Source: Euwallacea fornicatus
Taxonomy: Eukaryota > Arthropoda > Insecta > Coleoptera > Curculionidae
Reading direction: 5' to 3'
Length of the DNA: 64,000 nt
NCBI RefSeq assembly: GCF_040115645.1
Contig: NC_089552.1
Location: 5,084,001-5,148,000 of the forward strand
The stretch's first letter is position 1. The number at the start of each line of letters is the position of its first letter. Position numbers and translations under genes: made by a program. The notes beneath the pieces are model-generated. The model made no database searches. It saw only the letters and a program-made list of their open reading frames with translations, and was not told the origin of the DNA. Below, in pieces: positions 44,304 through 57,700 of this stretch.

Positions 44304-47300
44304 CAACGTATGTGGTGGTGTCCACAAGGCATACACTACCGAATCAGCTACATTTTCAGGCTCCAAAACTTTTATTTCTTTAAAGATTTTAGCCAATATA
44401 GAATCGTTTACACTTGCAGCGTCCCAAATGTTAGTCTCCACTAAACAAAGAGAGAGACTCTAAAAAATAAAAAAAATAAAATGGAAAGTTAGGCATCATT
44501 TTTATTTTTCAAAAAATCAGTAGCGTATAAGTTTTCCTTCGAAAATGTTCAATGACTTACTGGGACACACTCCACTGAAATTAGAAGAACTTGTTTTTTG
44601 TTGCAAAATATGCACCTCCTAGTCCACAAAAAAAATCCTGAAACATCCTGTATATAGTTAAATAGCTTACTGTAACTTTGATCCAGCTATCCAGTTCTGC
44701 TAGTTCAAGACGCAATACTTCAGTCAAACCAGTAACAGCGTGCTTGGTGGCTGGATAAAGATTCAATCCGGAAAACTCGCCTATTGTATAAGGAATTCGA
44801 TGCCCTAATATGCTATTTATATTAATAATATGACCTTTAATTTTACTCGTTTGCATTACTCTTACAGCCTCTCTCGATGCTATGCAAAGAACCACACATA
44901 TATTAACATCTGCAAAAGAAAAAAAAGGTAAGTATTTGCCTTTGGTATGCTTTAGATGAAATATACATTACGTTTTTTAACATGCAAGATAAGATTTTAC
45001 ATGTCAAAATTTTATTAATGAATTTAATCAGTCGTAACGCCATTACCAGCCCCCTTTTCTTCCATATACCGGGTGGTCCGTTTAACCTGACAAATTGGAA
45101 TATCTCTAAAGTCTGAAAAACGCATCGAATTAAAAAAAAAATTATGAGATTTGTTCGTTTCGAACAGCCGCCCATTTTATGACAGGAAACGTGACTCCCT
45201 GACCTTACCACCTGGAAGTTAGGTGGGGATAACTGTGAGATATTAAATGAAAAACCCCATTTTTATTGCAGATTCGGATTCTACAACGAAAATTACAGTT
45301 AGTTTGTGTGAATATTTTATTTCAATTCGCCATAGATGGTGCTGTAATTGGAGAAATTAGTTTTATCCTGATTCCGGAAGAAACTATTTTGTCTTTTGTT
45401 TTTTTTAAATAGAAACCTGTTGTTTTTTCGTGCATTCGATAGTTTAAAGAAAAACAAGCGTCTATGAAAAATTAATTTAATTTTTATTCCAATAAACACA
45501 ACAAATCAATCATTAAATTAATGAAGAAACAAATATTCAAAATGTTCACCGCCTTCATTAATACTTTTTCTTAATTGCATCTGTAATGCTACAGTAATGC
45601 TGCGTAGACACTAAAACTTCAAAAACAATAGAGACACAAGCATCCCTAATTCTTGCTGTCATATTTTAGCATTGTATGTACTGTTGAATACACTTTTTCT
45701 TTGAGATGGTCCCATAAGAAAAAGTCGAGTGGGGTAAGATCTAGCGCTTGTGTTGATCAATAACTAGGTCTACCACGTCCAATCCATCGATTAGGATATT
45801 CACGATGTAAATTTCGTACGAAAGGTAAGACCCAATGAGCTGGGCAATCATCATGCTGAAACCACACCAAACGACGTGTTTCCAAATGAATGTCTTCCAA
45901 CACCATTATACTATAGTTTGTAAGATAAAATGTATTATTCTGATTACAATACTACCTGCCACCAATAAAAAAAAAGTACAATAAAAATTTGGGATTGCTA
46001 TATAAAATTTCAAATTAACCCCCCTCCCATCTACAGATAGTAGGATGCGGGAGACATGTTTGATGTCATTGGACGGGCCCCTTTGAGAGAAAGGAACCTT
46101 ATTAGGAATTTTTTCAATGCAATGTGTTATTTTCAAAATATTCCGATACGTGGGGTTAAACGGACCACCCGGTAGAAGTGACGCTAATTATAATTTTTTT
46201 ATTTAATGAACAAGTAAAAGTCTTTGGAAATAGGGTTCATACCTATTACTTTTTTTCCACATGTGTGAATCCCCGTCATGCAAGTTGATATCTTGAAGAA
46301 GTCCAGCGTTATTCACAAATACATGAACTGGTCCAAGGTTCTCAACTGTCCACTTAAACGCATTCAAAATGTTCTGTTCAATAAGCAAATCACATTCGAC
46401 AAAAATATAATTATATTTTACCTTACCGGTAAATTTTACCTTTGCCTTGAGGGATCTCTTTAGCTAGAAATTAGACATTTTCTTTTCGTCGTGCCAAGTT
46501 CACGACTTACAATTTTTTTTCAAAAAGATTATAAATTGTTTATGAAGAATCTCAAAACCGATGGAATGATCTTAACTCTATAATAGTTATATTGGGCAAT
46601 CACTAAAAATCCCTCGCAGTTTGTGGTTTTCCATTAAAATCAAAACCGAATTTATCCAAGATAAGAACTTTCCCAACAAGAAAGTCTTTATTAACTATTG
46701 TGACTGCCAGTAGTTAATTACCAGTGAGAATATACTGGGAGTCAATAGAAAATGTGTTAATCTTGTAACCTTTTTGCAGCTTTTGTCATAAATAAAACTT
46801 TTTTATTTACATTGAACATCCTATTGTGCTCGTTTTTGCATTCATCAGATCGTTTTAATTATGATTAAACCTATTTGGATTTTTTCCACACAAGCTTAAA
46901 AATAAAATTTAAAAAATAATATATTTTTGAAAATTTACATGCATCGAATTTTCTAAGCAGTCTACCCTTACCCTCTATCAGCTCACTTTCTCCTGCACAA
47001 GACGATAGAGCATAAATATTTTTCTTTCATTTTCACATCACGCAGCCTTTCGTAGTCGAGAAGAACCGTAAATTATGAATAATAATTTAGTAAAAAACAT
47101 TTTAATTTTTTAGAGTATGGTCCTGCATGGATCACTGAAAACTCCAGAATAAAGTTTCGCACAACTCTGCTCTAAAAAAAAATAAAAATTATGTTCAACT
47201 GACACTTCCATCTCCAATTGTTAAAAAATTAAAACAAAGAGATTTAAGTGCCCTAAATCTTTAGGAAACTAGGAGGTAGCTTTTTTATCTTCTCATATAC

Positions 47301-47524
47301 TAATTGCAGACCTGTTTAACTTAACTATCGGCTATAAATTTAGACCAAACCATCTGCTACTACTACTTCTCAGCTTTGAACATAAAAAAAATGTTGTTCT
47401 ATTCAGTTACCCTTACAATTATGCAATTCAGAACTAGGGATTTCGCTATGGCAGCTCCAATTCCTAAACTGGCCCCTGTCACTACCACCACTTTGCCAAC
47501 CCATCTATCCATAGACAAAACCAT
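44304..47524 (-). pseudogene. SDR paralogue with degraded exon 2
   Basis: Paralogue of the SDR at 32765-37996. Intact-looking parts: exon 1 47524-47417 (MDRWVGK, TGASLGIG, same 36-codon length and phase), exon 3 44909-44671 (catalytic NINS and YPATK) and exon 4 44459-44304 (ends TPPHTL). Exon 2 (46506-46243) is ruined: the acceptor AG before VVNLARR is lost, TAA follows RKENV, about 28 extra bases interrupt the frame between GKGKIY and VECD, and an extra A in the run near 46252 shifts the end. It still shows VNNAG. Exon 4 has SLSLCLVET where the family has SLSPGxVET. The final short exon was not found. A transposon (45069-46172) sits in intron 2. Recent decay or, less likely, sequence error. 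Confidence 0.85.
45069..46172 (-). mobile_element. Decayed DD41D-type transposon in SDR pseudogene intron 2
   Basis: TA-flanked, with ends CCGGGTGGTCCGTTTAACC and the exact inverse GGTTAAACGGACCACCCGG. The minus strand near 45870-45690 reads FQHDDCPAHW, RWIGRGRP and DLTPLDFFLWDHLKEKVY, with 41 positions between the aspartates and stops in between. Only about 25 bases of inverted terminal repeat, unlike the fold-back copies. Confidence 0.8.
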
Positions 47525-50140
47525 GCTGCTGGATTACAGCAGCTTTTTTGGATTAAACGTTAAAATGGAATCACTGGGGTTAAGTGTTGAAAAAAGAGCA
47601 AACTTGATGAATAACAAGCATCACAGTACAGGGACGAACTTAGCTCAAACCTTGCAAATTATTTAGATACGTTTTACTATATTTGAGATTAATTGTGAAC
47701 GCCACGAAATCGAGTAGAGAAATGCTTAACGAAAGTTAATTTTAAAAAATCAGTTATCTTCAGATATTGAAAAAAGACATATGTTCGAAGGAAAAAACTA
47801 ATTTATGACATCATAGCCGAAATTTAAAAGGCAGAAAATTAAATTTTTAGCTATAAATTAACCAAAAATTACTGTCCTTTGTGGATGGTCAAAAACCTAT
47901 CCACACCTTCACGTTGTGATCACTAAACGTCTCCTCCCCCGAGTCCGAATATCCAACCCCTAACAGAGGGGGGGGGGGGAGTAGACGCGGAAAACAGAAA
48001 GATGTATGTTTAATGGGAAAAACCGGGGAGTCCTTAGACGTGAGCCTACCGGAAAACGACCTATTGATCGAAATAACTCAAAGAGACAGTAATCACCTAG
48101 CAAAAGACCAGTGGACTTGATAGTCACTACTCACATTCCTCTCCAACCCTAACTAGGGGTTTAGGTTAGGACTAATTAGGAAAACTTCCAGAGTTAGGGA
48201 GGCTTCTTTCATCCCGAAGTTTTTAGAGTATCGGTGCTTAAGCAAATCCCACACCTCCTGGCTACCACAACAGCAGACCGGATGTCTTATGAAGATTTTT
48301 CTCGGTACTAAAAAGGTCTTTCTTTGGAACTACGTTACATAATTTATTATAGTGCCGCATATCAGCAATATTTACAAATATAAATAAATATTTCGGATTT
48401 TTTGGAAGTGTTAGTGAATGATGGCTGAGAGGGTCCGGATAAAAAGGTATTGACTGTATTGGTATTAATTGCGCAATCAGCGCTCTATTAAGCACGTGAA
48501 CGTTTATGTGTATTTCAGCAATATCCTAGATTGAGTTGTATGCAATTACATATTGTTTTAATGTATTGCACCATAATGATACAAGTACCTTATATGTACT
48601 ATATTATTAAAAAGATTCAGAACGTAAAGTAATTTGTTGGTTATTTTTTAATAAGTGACTCTTTTGTATGTGCTAACCGATTTAAATGATTAAAATATCG
48701 TTTGAAAGCCCATTTCCTGTAAAATCTGCAGAAGGATAGTTCTTTTTAAACCGTTAATTTTATGAGTTTTATGTAGGATGAGCAGAGAATGCTACAAAAA
48801 AAGTTCAAATTTTAAATATTTCTTAAACTATTGTTTCTAATATAAAAAAAACTGAAGGGGCAAAAAGTCAATTAAAGAAATGAGGATTTAAATGAAGTTA
48901 AGGAATAAAATTTTAAAATAGTATAAAAAAGTTCTGATATAAAATATTGAGAGCGACCACCAACAAAGTAATGCTCTGTAGAGTATTTTAAATAATTGTT
49001 ATTTCGGTTTGTTCGTAATGGTAAAGTGATTATTACTAATTTTGAATGATCTTTACAAATAAAAGAGAAATTAATTTAAATTAAAAAAAAATGAAAATTC
49101 AACATCCCATAAATTAAAATGGAAGCAATTTTGGCCAAGTCTTTATTTTAAAATAAGCTCATGGTTCATAAAGAAACCCTGTATTGTGATAAAGAAAAAC
49201 TGAGAAATAAATTCAAAAAGTCAAGCCACCCAGTTGTCAAGAAACCATTAGATTTAAGAAAGAGCTAAAAAGTTGAGTTTTTTTTAAGAACTTGTTCATT
49301 TGCTAAATATAAACATTTACTATTTTGTATGTAATTATCGCTCCTTTCATACCAGTCTCACATTAGAAAATTTTATTTTTTATAAATTCTCTCATGTCAC
49401 GGTATCTTGGTTCGCTTGTACCGCTTGTTTTCAGAAATAGATATTTTTGATAAATTTATATTTATATCATATGTATATCATAAAATTACCTAGAATTTTT
49501 GATGCTATGCACCATGCACATCCTACGCAATGTTTGAGTTACTTCAAGCTAGCCTCATTAGAAGTTATAATTTTAACCAATACAATTTTACCAAAATACA
49601 ATCAATATAACACGATTTAATATAGTAACATTAGTATCAATACTATTTGTATCGTATCTTTTATGGTTACCTAGATCCCAACGTTGAGCTTCAGGATAGC
49701 TATCCTGTATTCATTATAAAATTCATATCTATAATTTCCATACTTCCATGCATCTCCGGAGAAAACTGCAAAGGCATGAATGTCTAATGGCAATAAACAG
49801 AGTTCTGTAACGCTTCTTGGTATATAACCGTTAGGTGGCGCTATATGTCTCCTAATGAAAGAGATAATGCCAAACGTTTGTAGTTTTATAGATTAATCTC
49901 TGATAAGATAATTAATCGTGAAACATATTAACGATAGGCATAATAATTAGTTCTAATTCCTAATGTATGCATTGAAAAATTCAGAAATCTAATTTGTATT
50001 TAAAATTTGATGGTAAATAAGCAGCTTCTCAAAAAGTCTGTCTACAAACCAATATTTCTAAAGAATCACTTTTATTTCAAATGAGGTAATCCGCTTGAAT
50101 TAGTGATAAGAATGTTCTGATCGTGCTGTGATAAAGATTT
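47525..50140. other. Intergenic; no supported gene
   Basis: AT-rich. Includes a run of twelve G at about 47968-47979, which may form a G-quadruplex or be an assembly artefact. A minus-strand open frame at 48262-48495 is not recognisable. Confidence 0.35.
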
Positions 50141-50149
50141 ATTTCCAGG

Positions 50150-50950
50150 ATAGGAAAAATTGACCGAAATCGGGACAATTTCATAAGTATTCATAAAATA
50201 AGGGCGAAAATCGCGTGGCTGGGTGAGAGTCGTGCAAATGGAACGGACATGCAAGGTCGAGTACCTTTGAGATGTTGATGCATCACTGTTCTGATTGGTG
50301 CAACGCTCCCAGCTGCGCGCCGCTGATTGGCTCGTTTCTGGGACGACCAGTTCAATAATCCAAATTCCACTATTCCACAGAAGAAAATCATTTGTGGTCT
50401 CCTCGCCAAAGAGAACAGTCGGTTAAAGCAATGAAAATATGAGTAATTTCAAATATTTATGTCTGTCCCATGAGCTGCTCAGGACAGATACAGTGAATGA
50501 GTGACTTTTTCATGCCATTTCATTAACATATTCCTGCCTAGTGAATATAATTTAGGTCGTAATGGCGCTCGTATGTGATACTACAAGGTTTGCATTCATT
50601 TTTTCGCCAGCAATTGCATATTGACACGTTCCGAGGCCAGAAATATGTTAGAAAATCCCGTTGCAGTCGACTTTAATCGCGAAATTGGGCTGGGAAGGGA
50701 AACGTCACTTCCTAGCCTTCGTTCATTGTCGATGGGCGTAGCCGTGGACAACTTTTGCACCTAATTCTGACCAGATTACATCTCCGGCGGACCCAAAATA
50801 TGGCTAAAAATTCGTCTAAGCGTTTTTGCTACTTTCGTTGCTGCCTTTTATTGCGTGGAAATCGCGAAATAGCCACATTTTAGGCCCGTTTGCAACAAAG
50901 AAACGTGCGTCATTCTAGACGTACAGTGTTGCTATTTTTTCTCAACAAAG
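50150..50950. promoter_or_regulatory. GC-richer island with paired CCAAT boxes
   Basis: Inverted CCAAT boxes (GATTGG) at 50293-50298 and 50325-50330, 32 bases apart, flank AGCTGCGCGCCG, the arrangement seen at NF-Y-dependent promoters. No exon could be attached on either side, so it may be a promoter of an unseen transcript or an enhancer. Confidence 0.4.
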
Positions 50951-51539
50951 GTAACAAGCTATGTTTAATTCTTAGTTTTTAGTGAAAATAACTTATGATA
51001 CAGATTTCTATAGCAATTTTAGGTCATAATTATAGGCCCAATATCTCAAAACAACATTCTAAGAAAAGCTATTTTTAACCTACGTCGTCATTGAATTTTC
51101 AATTACTTAACGACATAACTGCGTTCCATTATCAGGTTCGCAATTCTACGATTTCCAAACCATCGAATTCATTCTGTGGTTCAGAACATGTTTCGCTTTT
51201 TTTTGCAATTAAGGGGCTTTGCATGGAAGCTTTCTTTAATAATTAACCACTATGTAAAATAGGTATGGGTGTTGGGATTTTGCCACAGAACTTGTCTTTA
51301 AAGTGGAAACCCTTAACACGTTTCTCAGCCTCAATCCCTTACCCACCCTGGCCCTTGCCCGTTACGGGCAAGACCGAAAGTCGAATCTCCTTTTATACCT
51401 GACCTTGCTTTTACTTCTGCAGATAAGTACCCCCGACCATCAATAACAATACATGTTATGTACCCCTTTTTACCCCCATAATTGTGATTTATTCGTTAAA
51501 CCTTGAATATTTTTCCATGTGCCTGCTCCATAGGTATGG

Positions 51540-51740
51540 AACATAGCTTTGGGTGACGTCAGGGTCAGAATTACGTGTACTAGTTCCGCCTGGCAACGGC
51601 GCACGACTCGACGCGCCGCATTTTTCGTTGGCCTTGAGTGGAATGGTGGAATCGATCCGAATTTCTAATTTGGGGATGTGCGAGAACGTGCTCCATCTCG
51701 TGTCATTTGGCGAAAGTAGTGCCAAAACGCGGTCAATTTG
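51540..51740. promoter_or_regulatory. GC-rich island with a palindromic CRE
   Basis: TGACGTCA at 51554-51561 is a perfect cAMP-response/bZIP palindrome. Downstream is CCTGGCAACGGCGC (X-box-like) and ACGCGCCGC. Both strands show short open frames, expected from the base composition. It lies about 3 kb upstream of the su(s) start and could be its promoter with a 5' UTR intron (inference). Confidence 0.4.
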
Positions 51741-52712
51741 AATCTACATTTTAAAAGTCGATTGCAACCAATTTGTTTGTTTCAAGCATGGATTCTGGGT
51801 TTGTATTTAAATTCTTAGTTAATAGTTAATTTAAGAATCGTTGCCTGAAATAAGGACGATGGGCCTAAAAGGTGACTACCATATTATTTATAAGCGAATC
51901 AACTTGGTTTTTGGTGGGTAAGCAAGTAGAGGCAATATTTACCAAGCAAGTTACATGTTAATAAGACTTTTTCTATCATCGGTGACGGTGAATATCAAAC
52001 GTTTATTTGGCCCTACTGTGTACTATTGTACAATTTTACTAATACTAAACATGAGACAGTTACGATGCGTTTGTAGATTGCGGCTTTGTTTTATATGAAT
52101 AACGGTAAACAACAAACGGTGTGTAAAATGCCTCATGCACCATATTTATAGACTTTAGAGACCCTATGTCCATTATTTTTAGTGATAAGGCAAGGCAGCT
52201 ATGTCGACGCCAAAGCCACTTTATTCTTTATTGGGTCATAAATATTTATCTTCTGAACGTCCCTGTCGGAAACGTTATGGGAGAGTTTTAGCGCAATTTA
52301 CGTTAAACGAGCGTTTATTAACGTATAGAAAATTTTTCCCACTATCAAAAATAAATATACTACAAAAGACCACCATAAATGGGTTAAATTGGGGGAAACT
52401 TTTATTTTTTTGGCACAAAAAGCGGAAAATATAAAATTAAAAAATTCGGAAAAAATCGGTATTTGCTGAAAGCGTTTTATTTTAGTCTGAACTTTTTTGA
52501 GACAGTTATTAAAGATAAATGTAACTTTTTTATTGGCCTTCTTCGAAAAAATTGCCGCCTACCATTGGTCAGTTTTCATATATCGCTGGTTAAATTCAAA
52601 ACCGACCAATCGCGTGGGGGGGGTGAAATCCATATCATGTTGTTTGAGAGTTACCCTATGTGTACAGTATAATGTACCAAACTTCTAATGTTATCAGGTC
52701 CCTATATCACTA

Positions 52713-53903
52713 CAGGGTGTTTGAAGCCTTGAAATTTTATTTTTGAGGCATGATTAATCTCACAAGAAGTCGACTAAACCAAATACGAGACATAATAAGA
52801 GGGATATGATCTTTTGAACAATTTATCAATATTAATTAATTCCATGTTTTAATAAATTATTCATAAAATACCTAACTGCTATCAGTGATTTTTCTTTTTT
52901 TTATTACGTCATGTCATCTATTTTCATTCATTACATTACTTTGATTTTGTAATTTAATTTTATCAACGCAACTGACGAAAATGTTAACTGACACCTAGTC
53001 CACAACAATTTATCACTCTAGTACGGCAAAGGCGTGATGGTATATTGAGTCGACAACGAATTTTCCGTGCGGAAAATGTTGTAAACCTTGTTGAGAAAGA
53101 TTCTTTCATCAATACTCAAAAAATTTCCTGCCAAACAAATGTCTCTAAGCAGATTGTTTTGAGAATACTCCATGAAAATTAATTGTACCTTTTCTATGTA
53201 CAAAAAGTGCAAGCTTTGCAACCTGAAGATCATCCCCTTTTTTGGAATTTTGTAAATGATTTCTAGAAAAACACGGTGAAATTTCCAACTTCTCTCATTT
53301 TATGTTAGCTATCGATAAGACAATGTTTACCCACAATGGCATTAACGACTCTCATAATACTCATATCTCCACGGTTGAAAATTCACATTTTGGTCATCGT
53401 AACTGATTCCAACATAAATTTTCCAAGAATGCTTGAGCCCGACCTGTGAACGAACAACTTATTGGTTCTTTTATGTTACCAAATTGATTAACCAGATATG
53501 ATTTTTTATTGATTTTTTTTTAAACCCCCGTCACTTTTATCGTTTAGTTCGCCAAGGTTTGAATGGTGCCTTTGGAAATCGTTGGATTAATCGTGGCGGT
53601 CGTATTCCATGATCTCGTCGGTTTCTTGATCTCACAATCCTTGATTTTTATTTATGAGTCCTTATGAAAAGAACGGTATACACCAATAAAACAAATGAGG
53701 TCGAAAATGTTTGTAGCCGTCGAAGTAGCTAGGTCTTGGAAGTTGTTAAATGGATAATCATCATTTACTTAAAAATAAATTATTGAAAATTATTTAAAAA
53801 GTCTTATCTTTGCTATTATGCAACTTTCATTATGGTGTTTTTGGTTTACTCGGAATATTTTGAACATCGCGGAAAAAAAAATAAGAAGAATTCAAGCACC
53901 CTG
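52713..53903 (+). mobile_element. Heavily decayed Tc1/mariner-type element
   Basis: TA-flanked, with ends CAGGGTGTTTGAA and TTCAAGCACCCTG. Plus-strand fragments recall the DD41D transposases: RQRIFRAENVVNLVEKD, QTNVSKQIVLRILHEN, RWINRGGRIP, LDLTILDFYL. Many stops and shifts; full-length but dead. Confidence 0.75.
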
Positions 53904-53905
53904 TA

Positions 53906-54745
53906 TATTGCATAACCGACATCGTGATGAAAATACCGTAACGTTAATTCTTATCTACGCACGCGCATTTTCCCTCTGAAATGCAATATGGGAACGCAAA
54001 TAGCTTTGGCGTTTTCTATTGCCTAACGCCAGAGCTATTTCATGTTTAATACCGCAGGAAAGCGGTAGAGTTCCTATCCCGAATAGTCCCGAAATTATGA
54101 AGAGCGACAACGGGATTTTAGCAGTTCGAAAAAATATTCATTTTTTTTAAATACTTTCCCGCGCTTTATTTCTGACCCGAAAAAGTTTGTTCGGGTTCAA
54201 AAAAAAAACATTAATTTTTTAGGTTGAATCGTGGTAAAAAAATAGGCTTTATAATCACCCTGGATGCATATGTAGTTCTGGTGATAGTCGAATTAAATTC
54301 AATATTGAGAACTTTCAGAATGATAGTAGGGATTTTGGTTAAAGAGGAATTTTGAAGGAAAGGTGCATGTGATGTTTCCAGTAACGTTTTACCTTATGCT
54401 GAAAAAACTCGGCATAAGACCATAAAAGCCACCGGCGGCTGCTATTAATCTGTCAATACTCTAATTATTCATTGTCAAATTGTCTATGCTGCACCCCTCG
54501 CATCCCATAAGATAGCTTCTTGTGACGTGTAGCTATTACAGTAACTTTTCTACCCTCCCTCATCTAGCTATTGAACCATCCTCTTACTTCATAGTACAAT
54601 ACACCCACTTATAACTATTGCCCCTGCGTTTATAAATAAATATAGATACTCATGAGTGTCCTCACCACCCTATCGAATTTTCCGATCATATTACTGGCTT
54701 CGACGTATCCAAATATGTTTATTATCGTTATATTAAGAAATCGAA
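53906..54745 (+). other. 5' flank of the su(s)/ZC3H4 gene
   Basis: Non-coding. The ~100 bases before the ATG at 54746 are the likely 5' UTR. No TATA box or initiator is clear, and the true promoter could be farther upstream. Confidence 0.4.
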
Positions 54746-57700
54746 ATGTGCAGTGATCAACCACCTGAAGAAAACCCCGACATCGAAGATGGTGAAATCA
54801 CCGACGATGACGAAGAGCCAGCACCTCAGGAAGCAGCCCCTGAATCTGCAGCGAACCCAGCTACTGCTGGGGCTCAACCCACAATCCAAATTGTTCCAAA
54901 GTTACTTGGAAATATATCCGATAGCGATAGCATTGGCGCTTCAATGAAAGAAGGCTCAGAACGTGCTCGAGATTTATCTGGTGATGGAGAAAGGTCCGAT
55001 GACAAGGATCGATTTTCAGATGGAAGAGAAAGAGGCAGAGGCAAGAATCGAGAAGGGAACAAGATGAGGGATAGAGGAGCTAAAGTTGACAAGAGCCACA
55101 GGCATATGACTGAAGCGGAACGCAGTATATTGCATCTGAGGAAGAGGGAGAAAATGGCGAGAGAACGGGATAAGTGGGATACTAAACATCACGTTAGAAG
55201 GGACTCTGATCCCTTAGGTGAGTCATTTTATTCAGGTCAGAGCAAATAACCTCAGATTTGTTTACATGTATTTCAGATGATGATTTTGCGAAAAACATTG
55301 AAAAAACTCTAGCTACGATCTTGCATAAAAAGGAGAAGGAAGTGGCAGCTTTAAGCGCTGGAGAAGAAGTGGTCGAGGAAGAAGTCAGAAAAGGCAAAAA
55401 GCGGAAGAAGGAAGATCGCGAAAAAGGGAGATCAAAGGTAGTTAAATCATTTTGTTCAACCGTTTTTTTTTTGTGTATTAGACCAACCCCATACTATTAG
55501 TATATATTGAACTTCACAGAAACATAGACGGATGTTGATGGCAAACTCACCAAGATCTGAAGATATAGATGAAAATGAGATGCTAAATATTCGAAGCGGC
55601 TCTCCTGGGGCAGATCTCAGACTGATGCATGGACCATTGATTTTCCCGCCTATGGATCAAAAGAGGTCTAGGAGTCCATCTAGGTCGGATGATAGCTACA
55701 ATTCAGAGCCTATTTTGGAGGAGCGTCTGGAAGAAAGGTAAACACTTATACCACTTGATAGCGCCAATTGAAAAAAATTATTACTTGATTTGAAAACTTT
55801 CCTTTATGTACCTTTAATTAGTGTCAAATAATAATTTTTTGACCTTCGAATTCATGTACCTTACGTTTCTCAAAGGTGTTTCCGTTTAAAGTTTCCGCCA
55901 CATTTAAATTAAAAACTTTTGTTTTTTATGGCGTGATGTATTCATGCACTTTTTCCATTTGTTTTAAAAATTAATGTATGAAAAATGGCAATTATTTTCC
56001 AATTCAGCAGAGATGTAAGTTGTGCAACTACTTGAAATTCCTATTAAATCAATCTTACTATACTTGAAGGGTGCTGCGTCATTTAGCAGTCTGATTGAAT
56101 GGAAGTCTCACTGTATATCAAAGCCTTGGCACACGCTTTCTAAGTTATTTTGTAAACATGAGGACCCCTGTGGGGACCGTATTTCGTATACAGTTTAAAT
56201 TTTACTCTTAAATGCTATTAAAATAGCATCCCCCCTATCCTCCACGTCGCCACAGTCTTTAGTAAGAAGGTCATCATCTAATACTACTATGTTCTCCACT
56301 AATTAAATCAAAATAATTCTGCAAAAATACGGCAAAACTTTAGTTTTAGTGACACTGCAGGAACACGAAACTTGTGTATGTATATAAAGTACTGATTGTA
56401 GTCCGTCCGTTAAGCAGTTAAATGACTGGGCGTCATTTAAATATTTCTCAATTTTCAAAAATTTTTTTTCCAAAATTGTTACCTACATTTTTATACCCGT
56501 TTTACGCAGATCGAGGAGGCGAAAAATCACCAAGAACAGGAAGAGGAAAGAATTGAAAAGAGAGAGAAAGGAGAGAGAACAGAGACGAGGAAATCGTGAT
56601 GAACAACCTAAAAGTCTATATCAGGACTCGCAGGGCGTTTGTGTTTTTTATTTGCAAGGCAAATGTCAGAAGGTAAGAAAACATGATTTTATTACTACGT
56701 ATGGCAAATTAATAGTGCATAGTTCATATCTTGTATTTATTAACTGTAAAGCGGTGGATTATACAATCTAATTTTTTTTTATTTAATTTAAGCTTCACGA
56801 CTGAAGCGGCATATCAATTTTTTTCCATTATGTACCCCCTTAGAATTAATTGAAAAAAATGAAATCTGTCATCCATGATAAACATTTTTTGTAAAATTCG
56901 TTGTCAGAAATTATATGGAACTTTCTATGACACTGTCAAAATGGCATATAAAAATATCCACTGACAGCCATGTCACTGTTAGTGGGACTTCATGTTAATA
57001 ATGTGACCTTTTCAGAATATCTTGCTGTCATTTAAGAAAAACTAATTTCTATGTACGTTTTTACTATTTTTCATTATCGCAATAAATCTCTTTTTTTGTA
57101 CACAGAATGACTGTCCATATTCTCACGAGGTGAGTCCACCCATGAAGCTGGAGCTCTGTAAATTCTATCTGATGGACTGTTGCGCGAAAGGCGAGAATTG
57201 CTCTTACATGCACAGTGAATTTCCCTGTAAATTTTACCACACCGGACTTCCTTGCAACTCCGGAAAAGACTGCAAATTCGCTCACGGCGCTCCATTGTCT
57301 GATGGTAGGTTATTGTAGACGTTATAACGGGTGTACAAAAAATTCCTTTGATAGATAAGCCGAACTCATTCGGCTTTGCCTTTGGCACATTTCAGCTGTA
57401 AGCAATGAAGTAAAGATATCAAAGTTTTATTTTCACATTTTTCTGTCGTCCTCTTGACCAGGAATATTTTGATATACTCTTTACAATTTCGAATCCTCAA
57501 TAGCTTTTGCTTAATCTGTAATTCATCGCTTTCCAGGTCTTAAACAAATTCTCTTCAAACACATCGAGACCGCGCCCCGTGACATCCTACAGGGTTTTCC
57601 CAGGTTGTCGCGCGACGAGGCTCTCAACCTTATCAACCAAACGCAGAAAAAGCTTACTGAACAATATTCGGACCAAAACACGTCTTCCATTGCTTCTTCT

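Noticed and set aside
44555..44580. TTTCAG followed by TGGAGTGTGTCCCA as SDR pseudogene exon 4
   Set aside because: It breaks phase, whereas the acceptor at 44460 gives SLSLCLVETN in frame with the rest of the exon.
48150..48205. TTTAGGTTAGG and related motifs suggesting TTAGG telomeric repeats
   Set aside because: Only two adjacent units; not a telomeric array.
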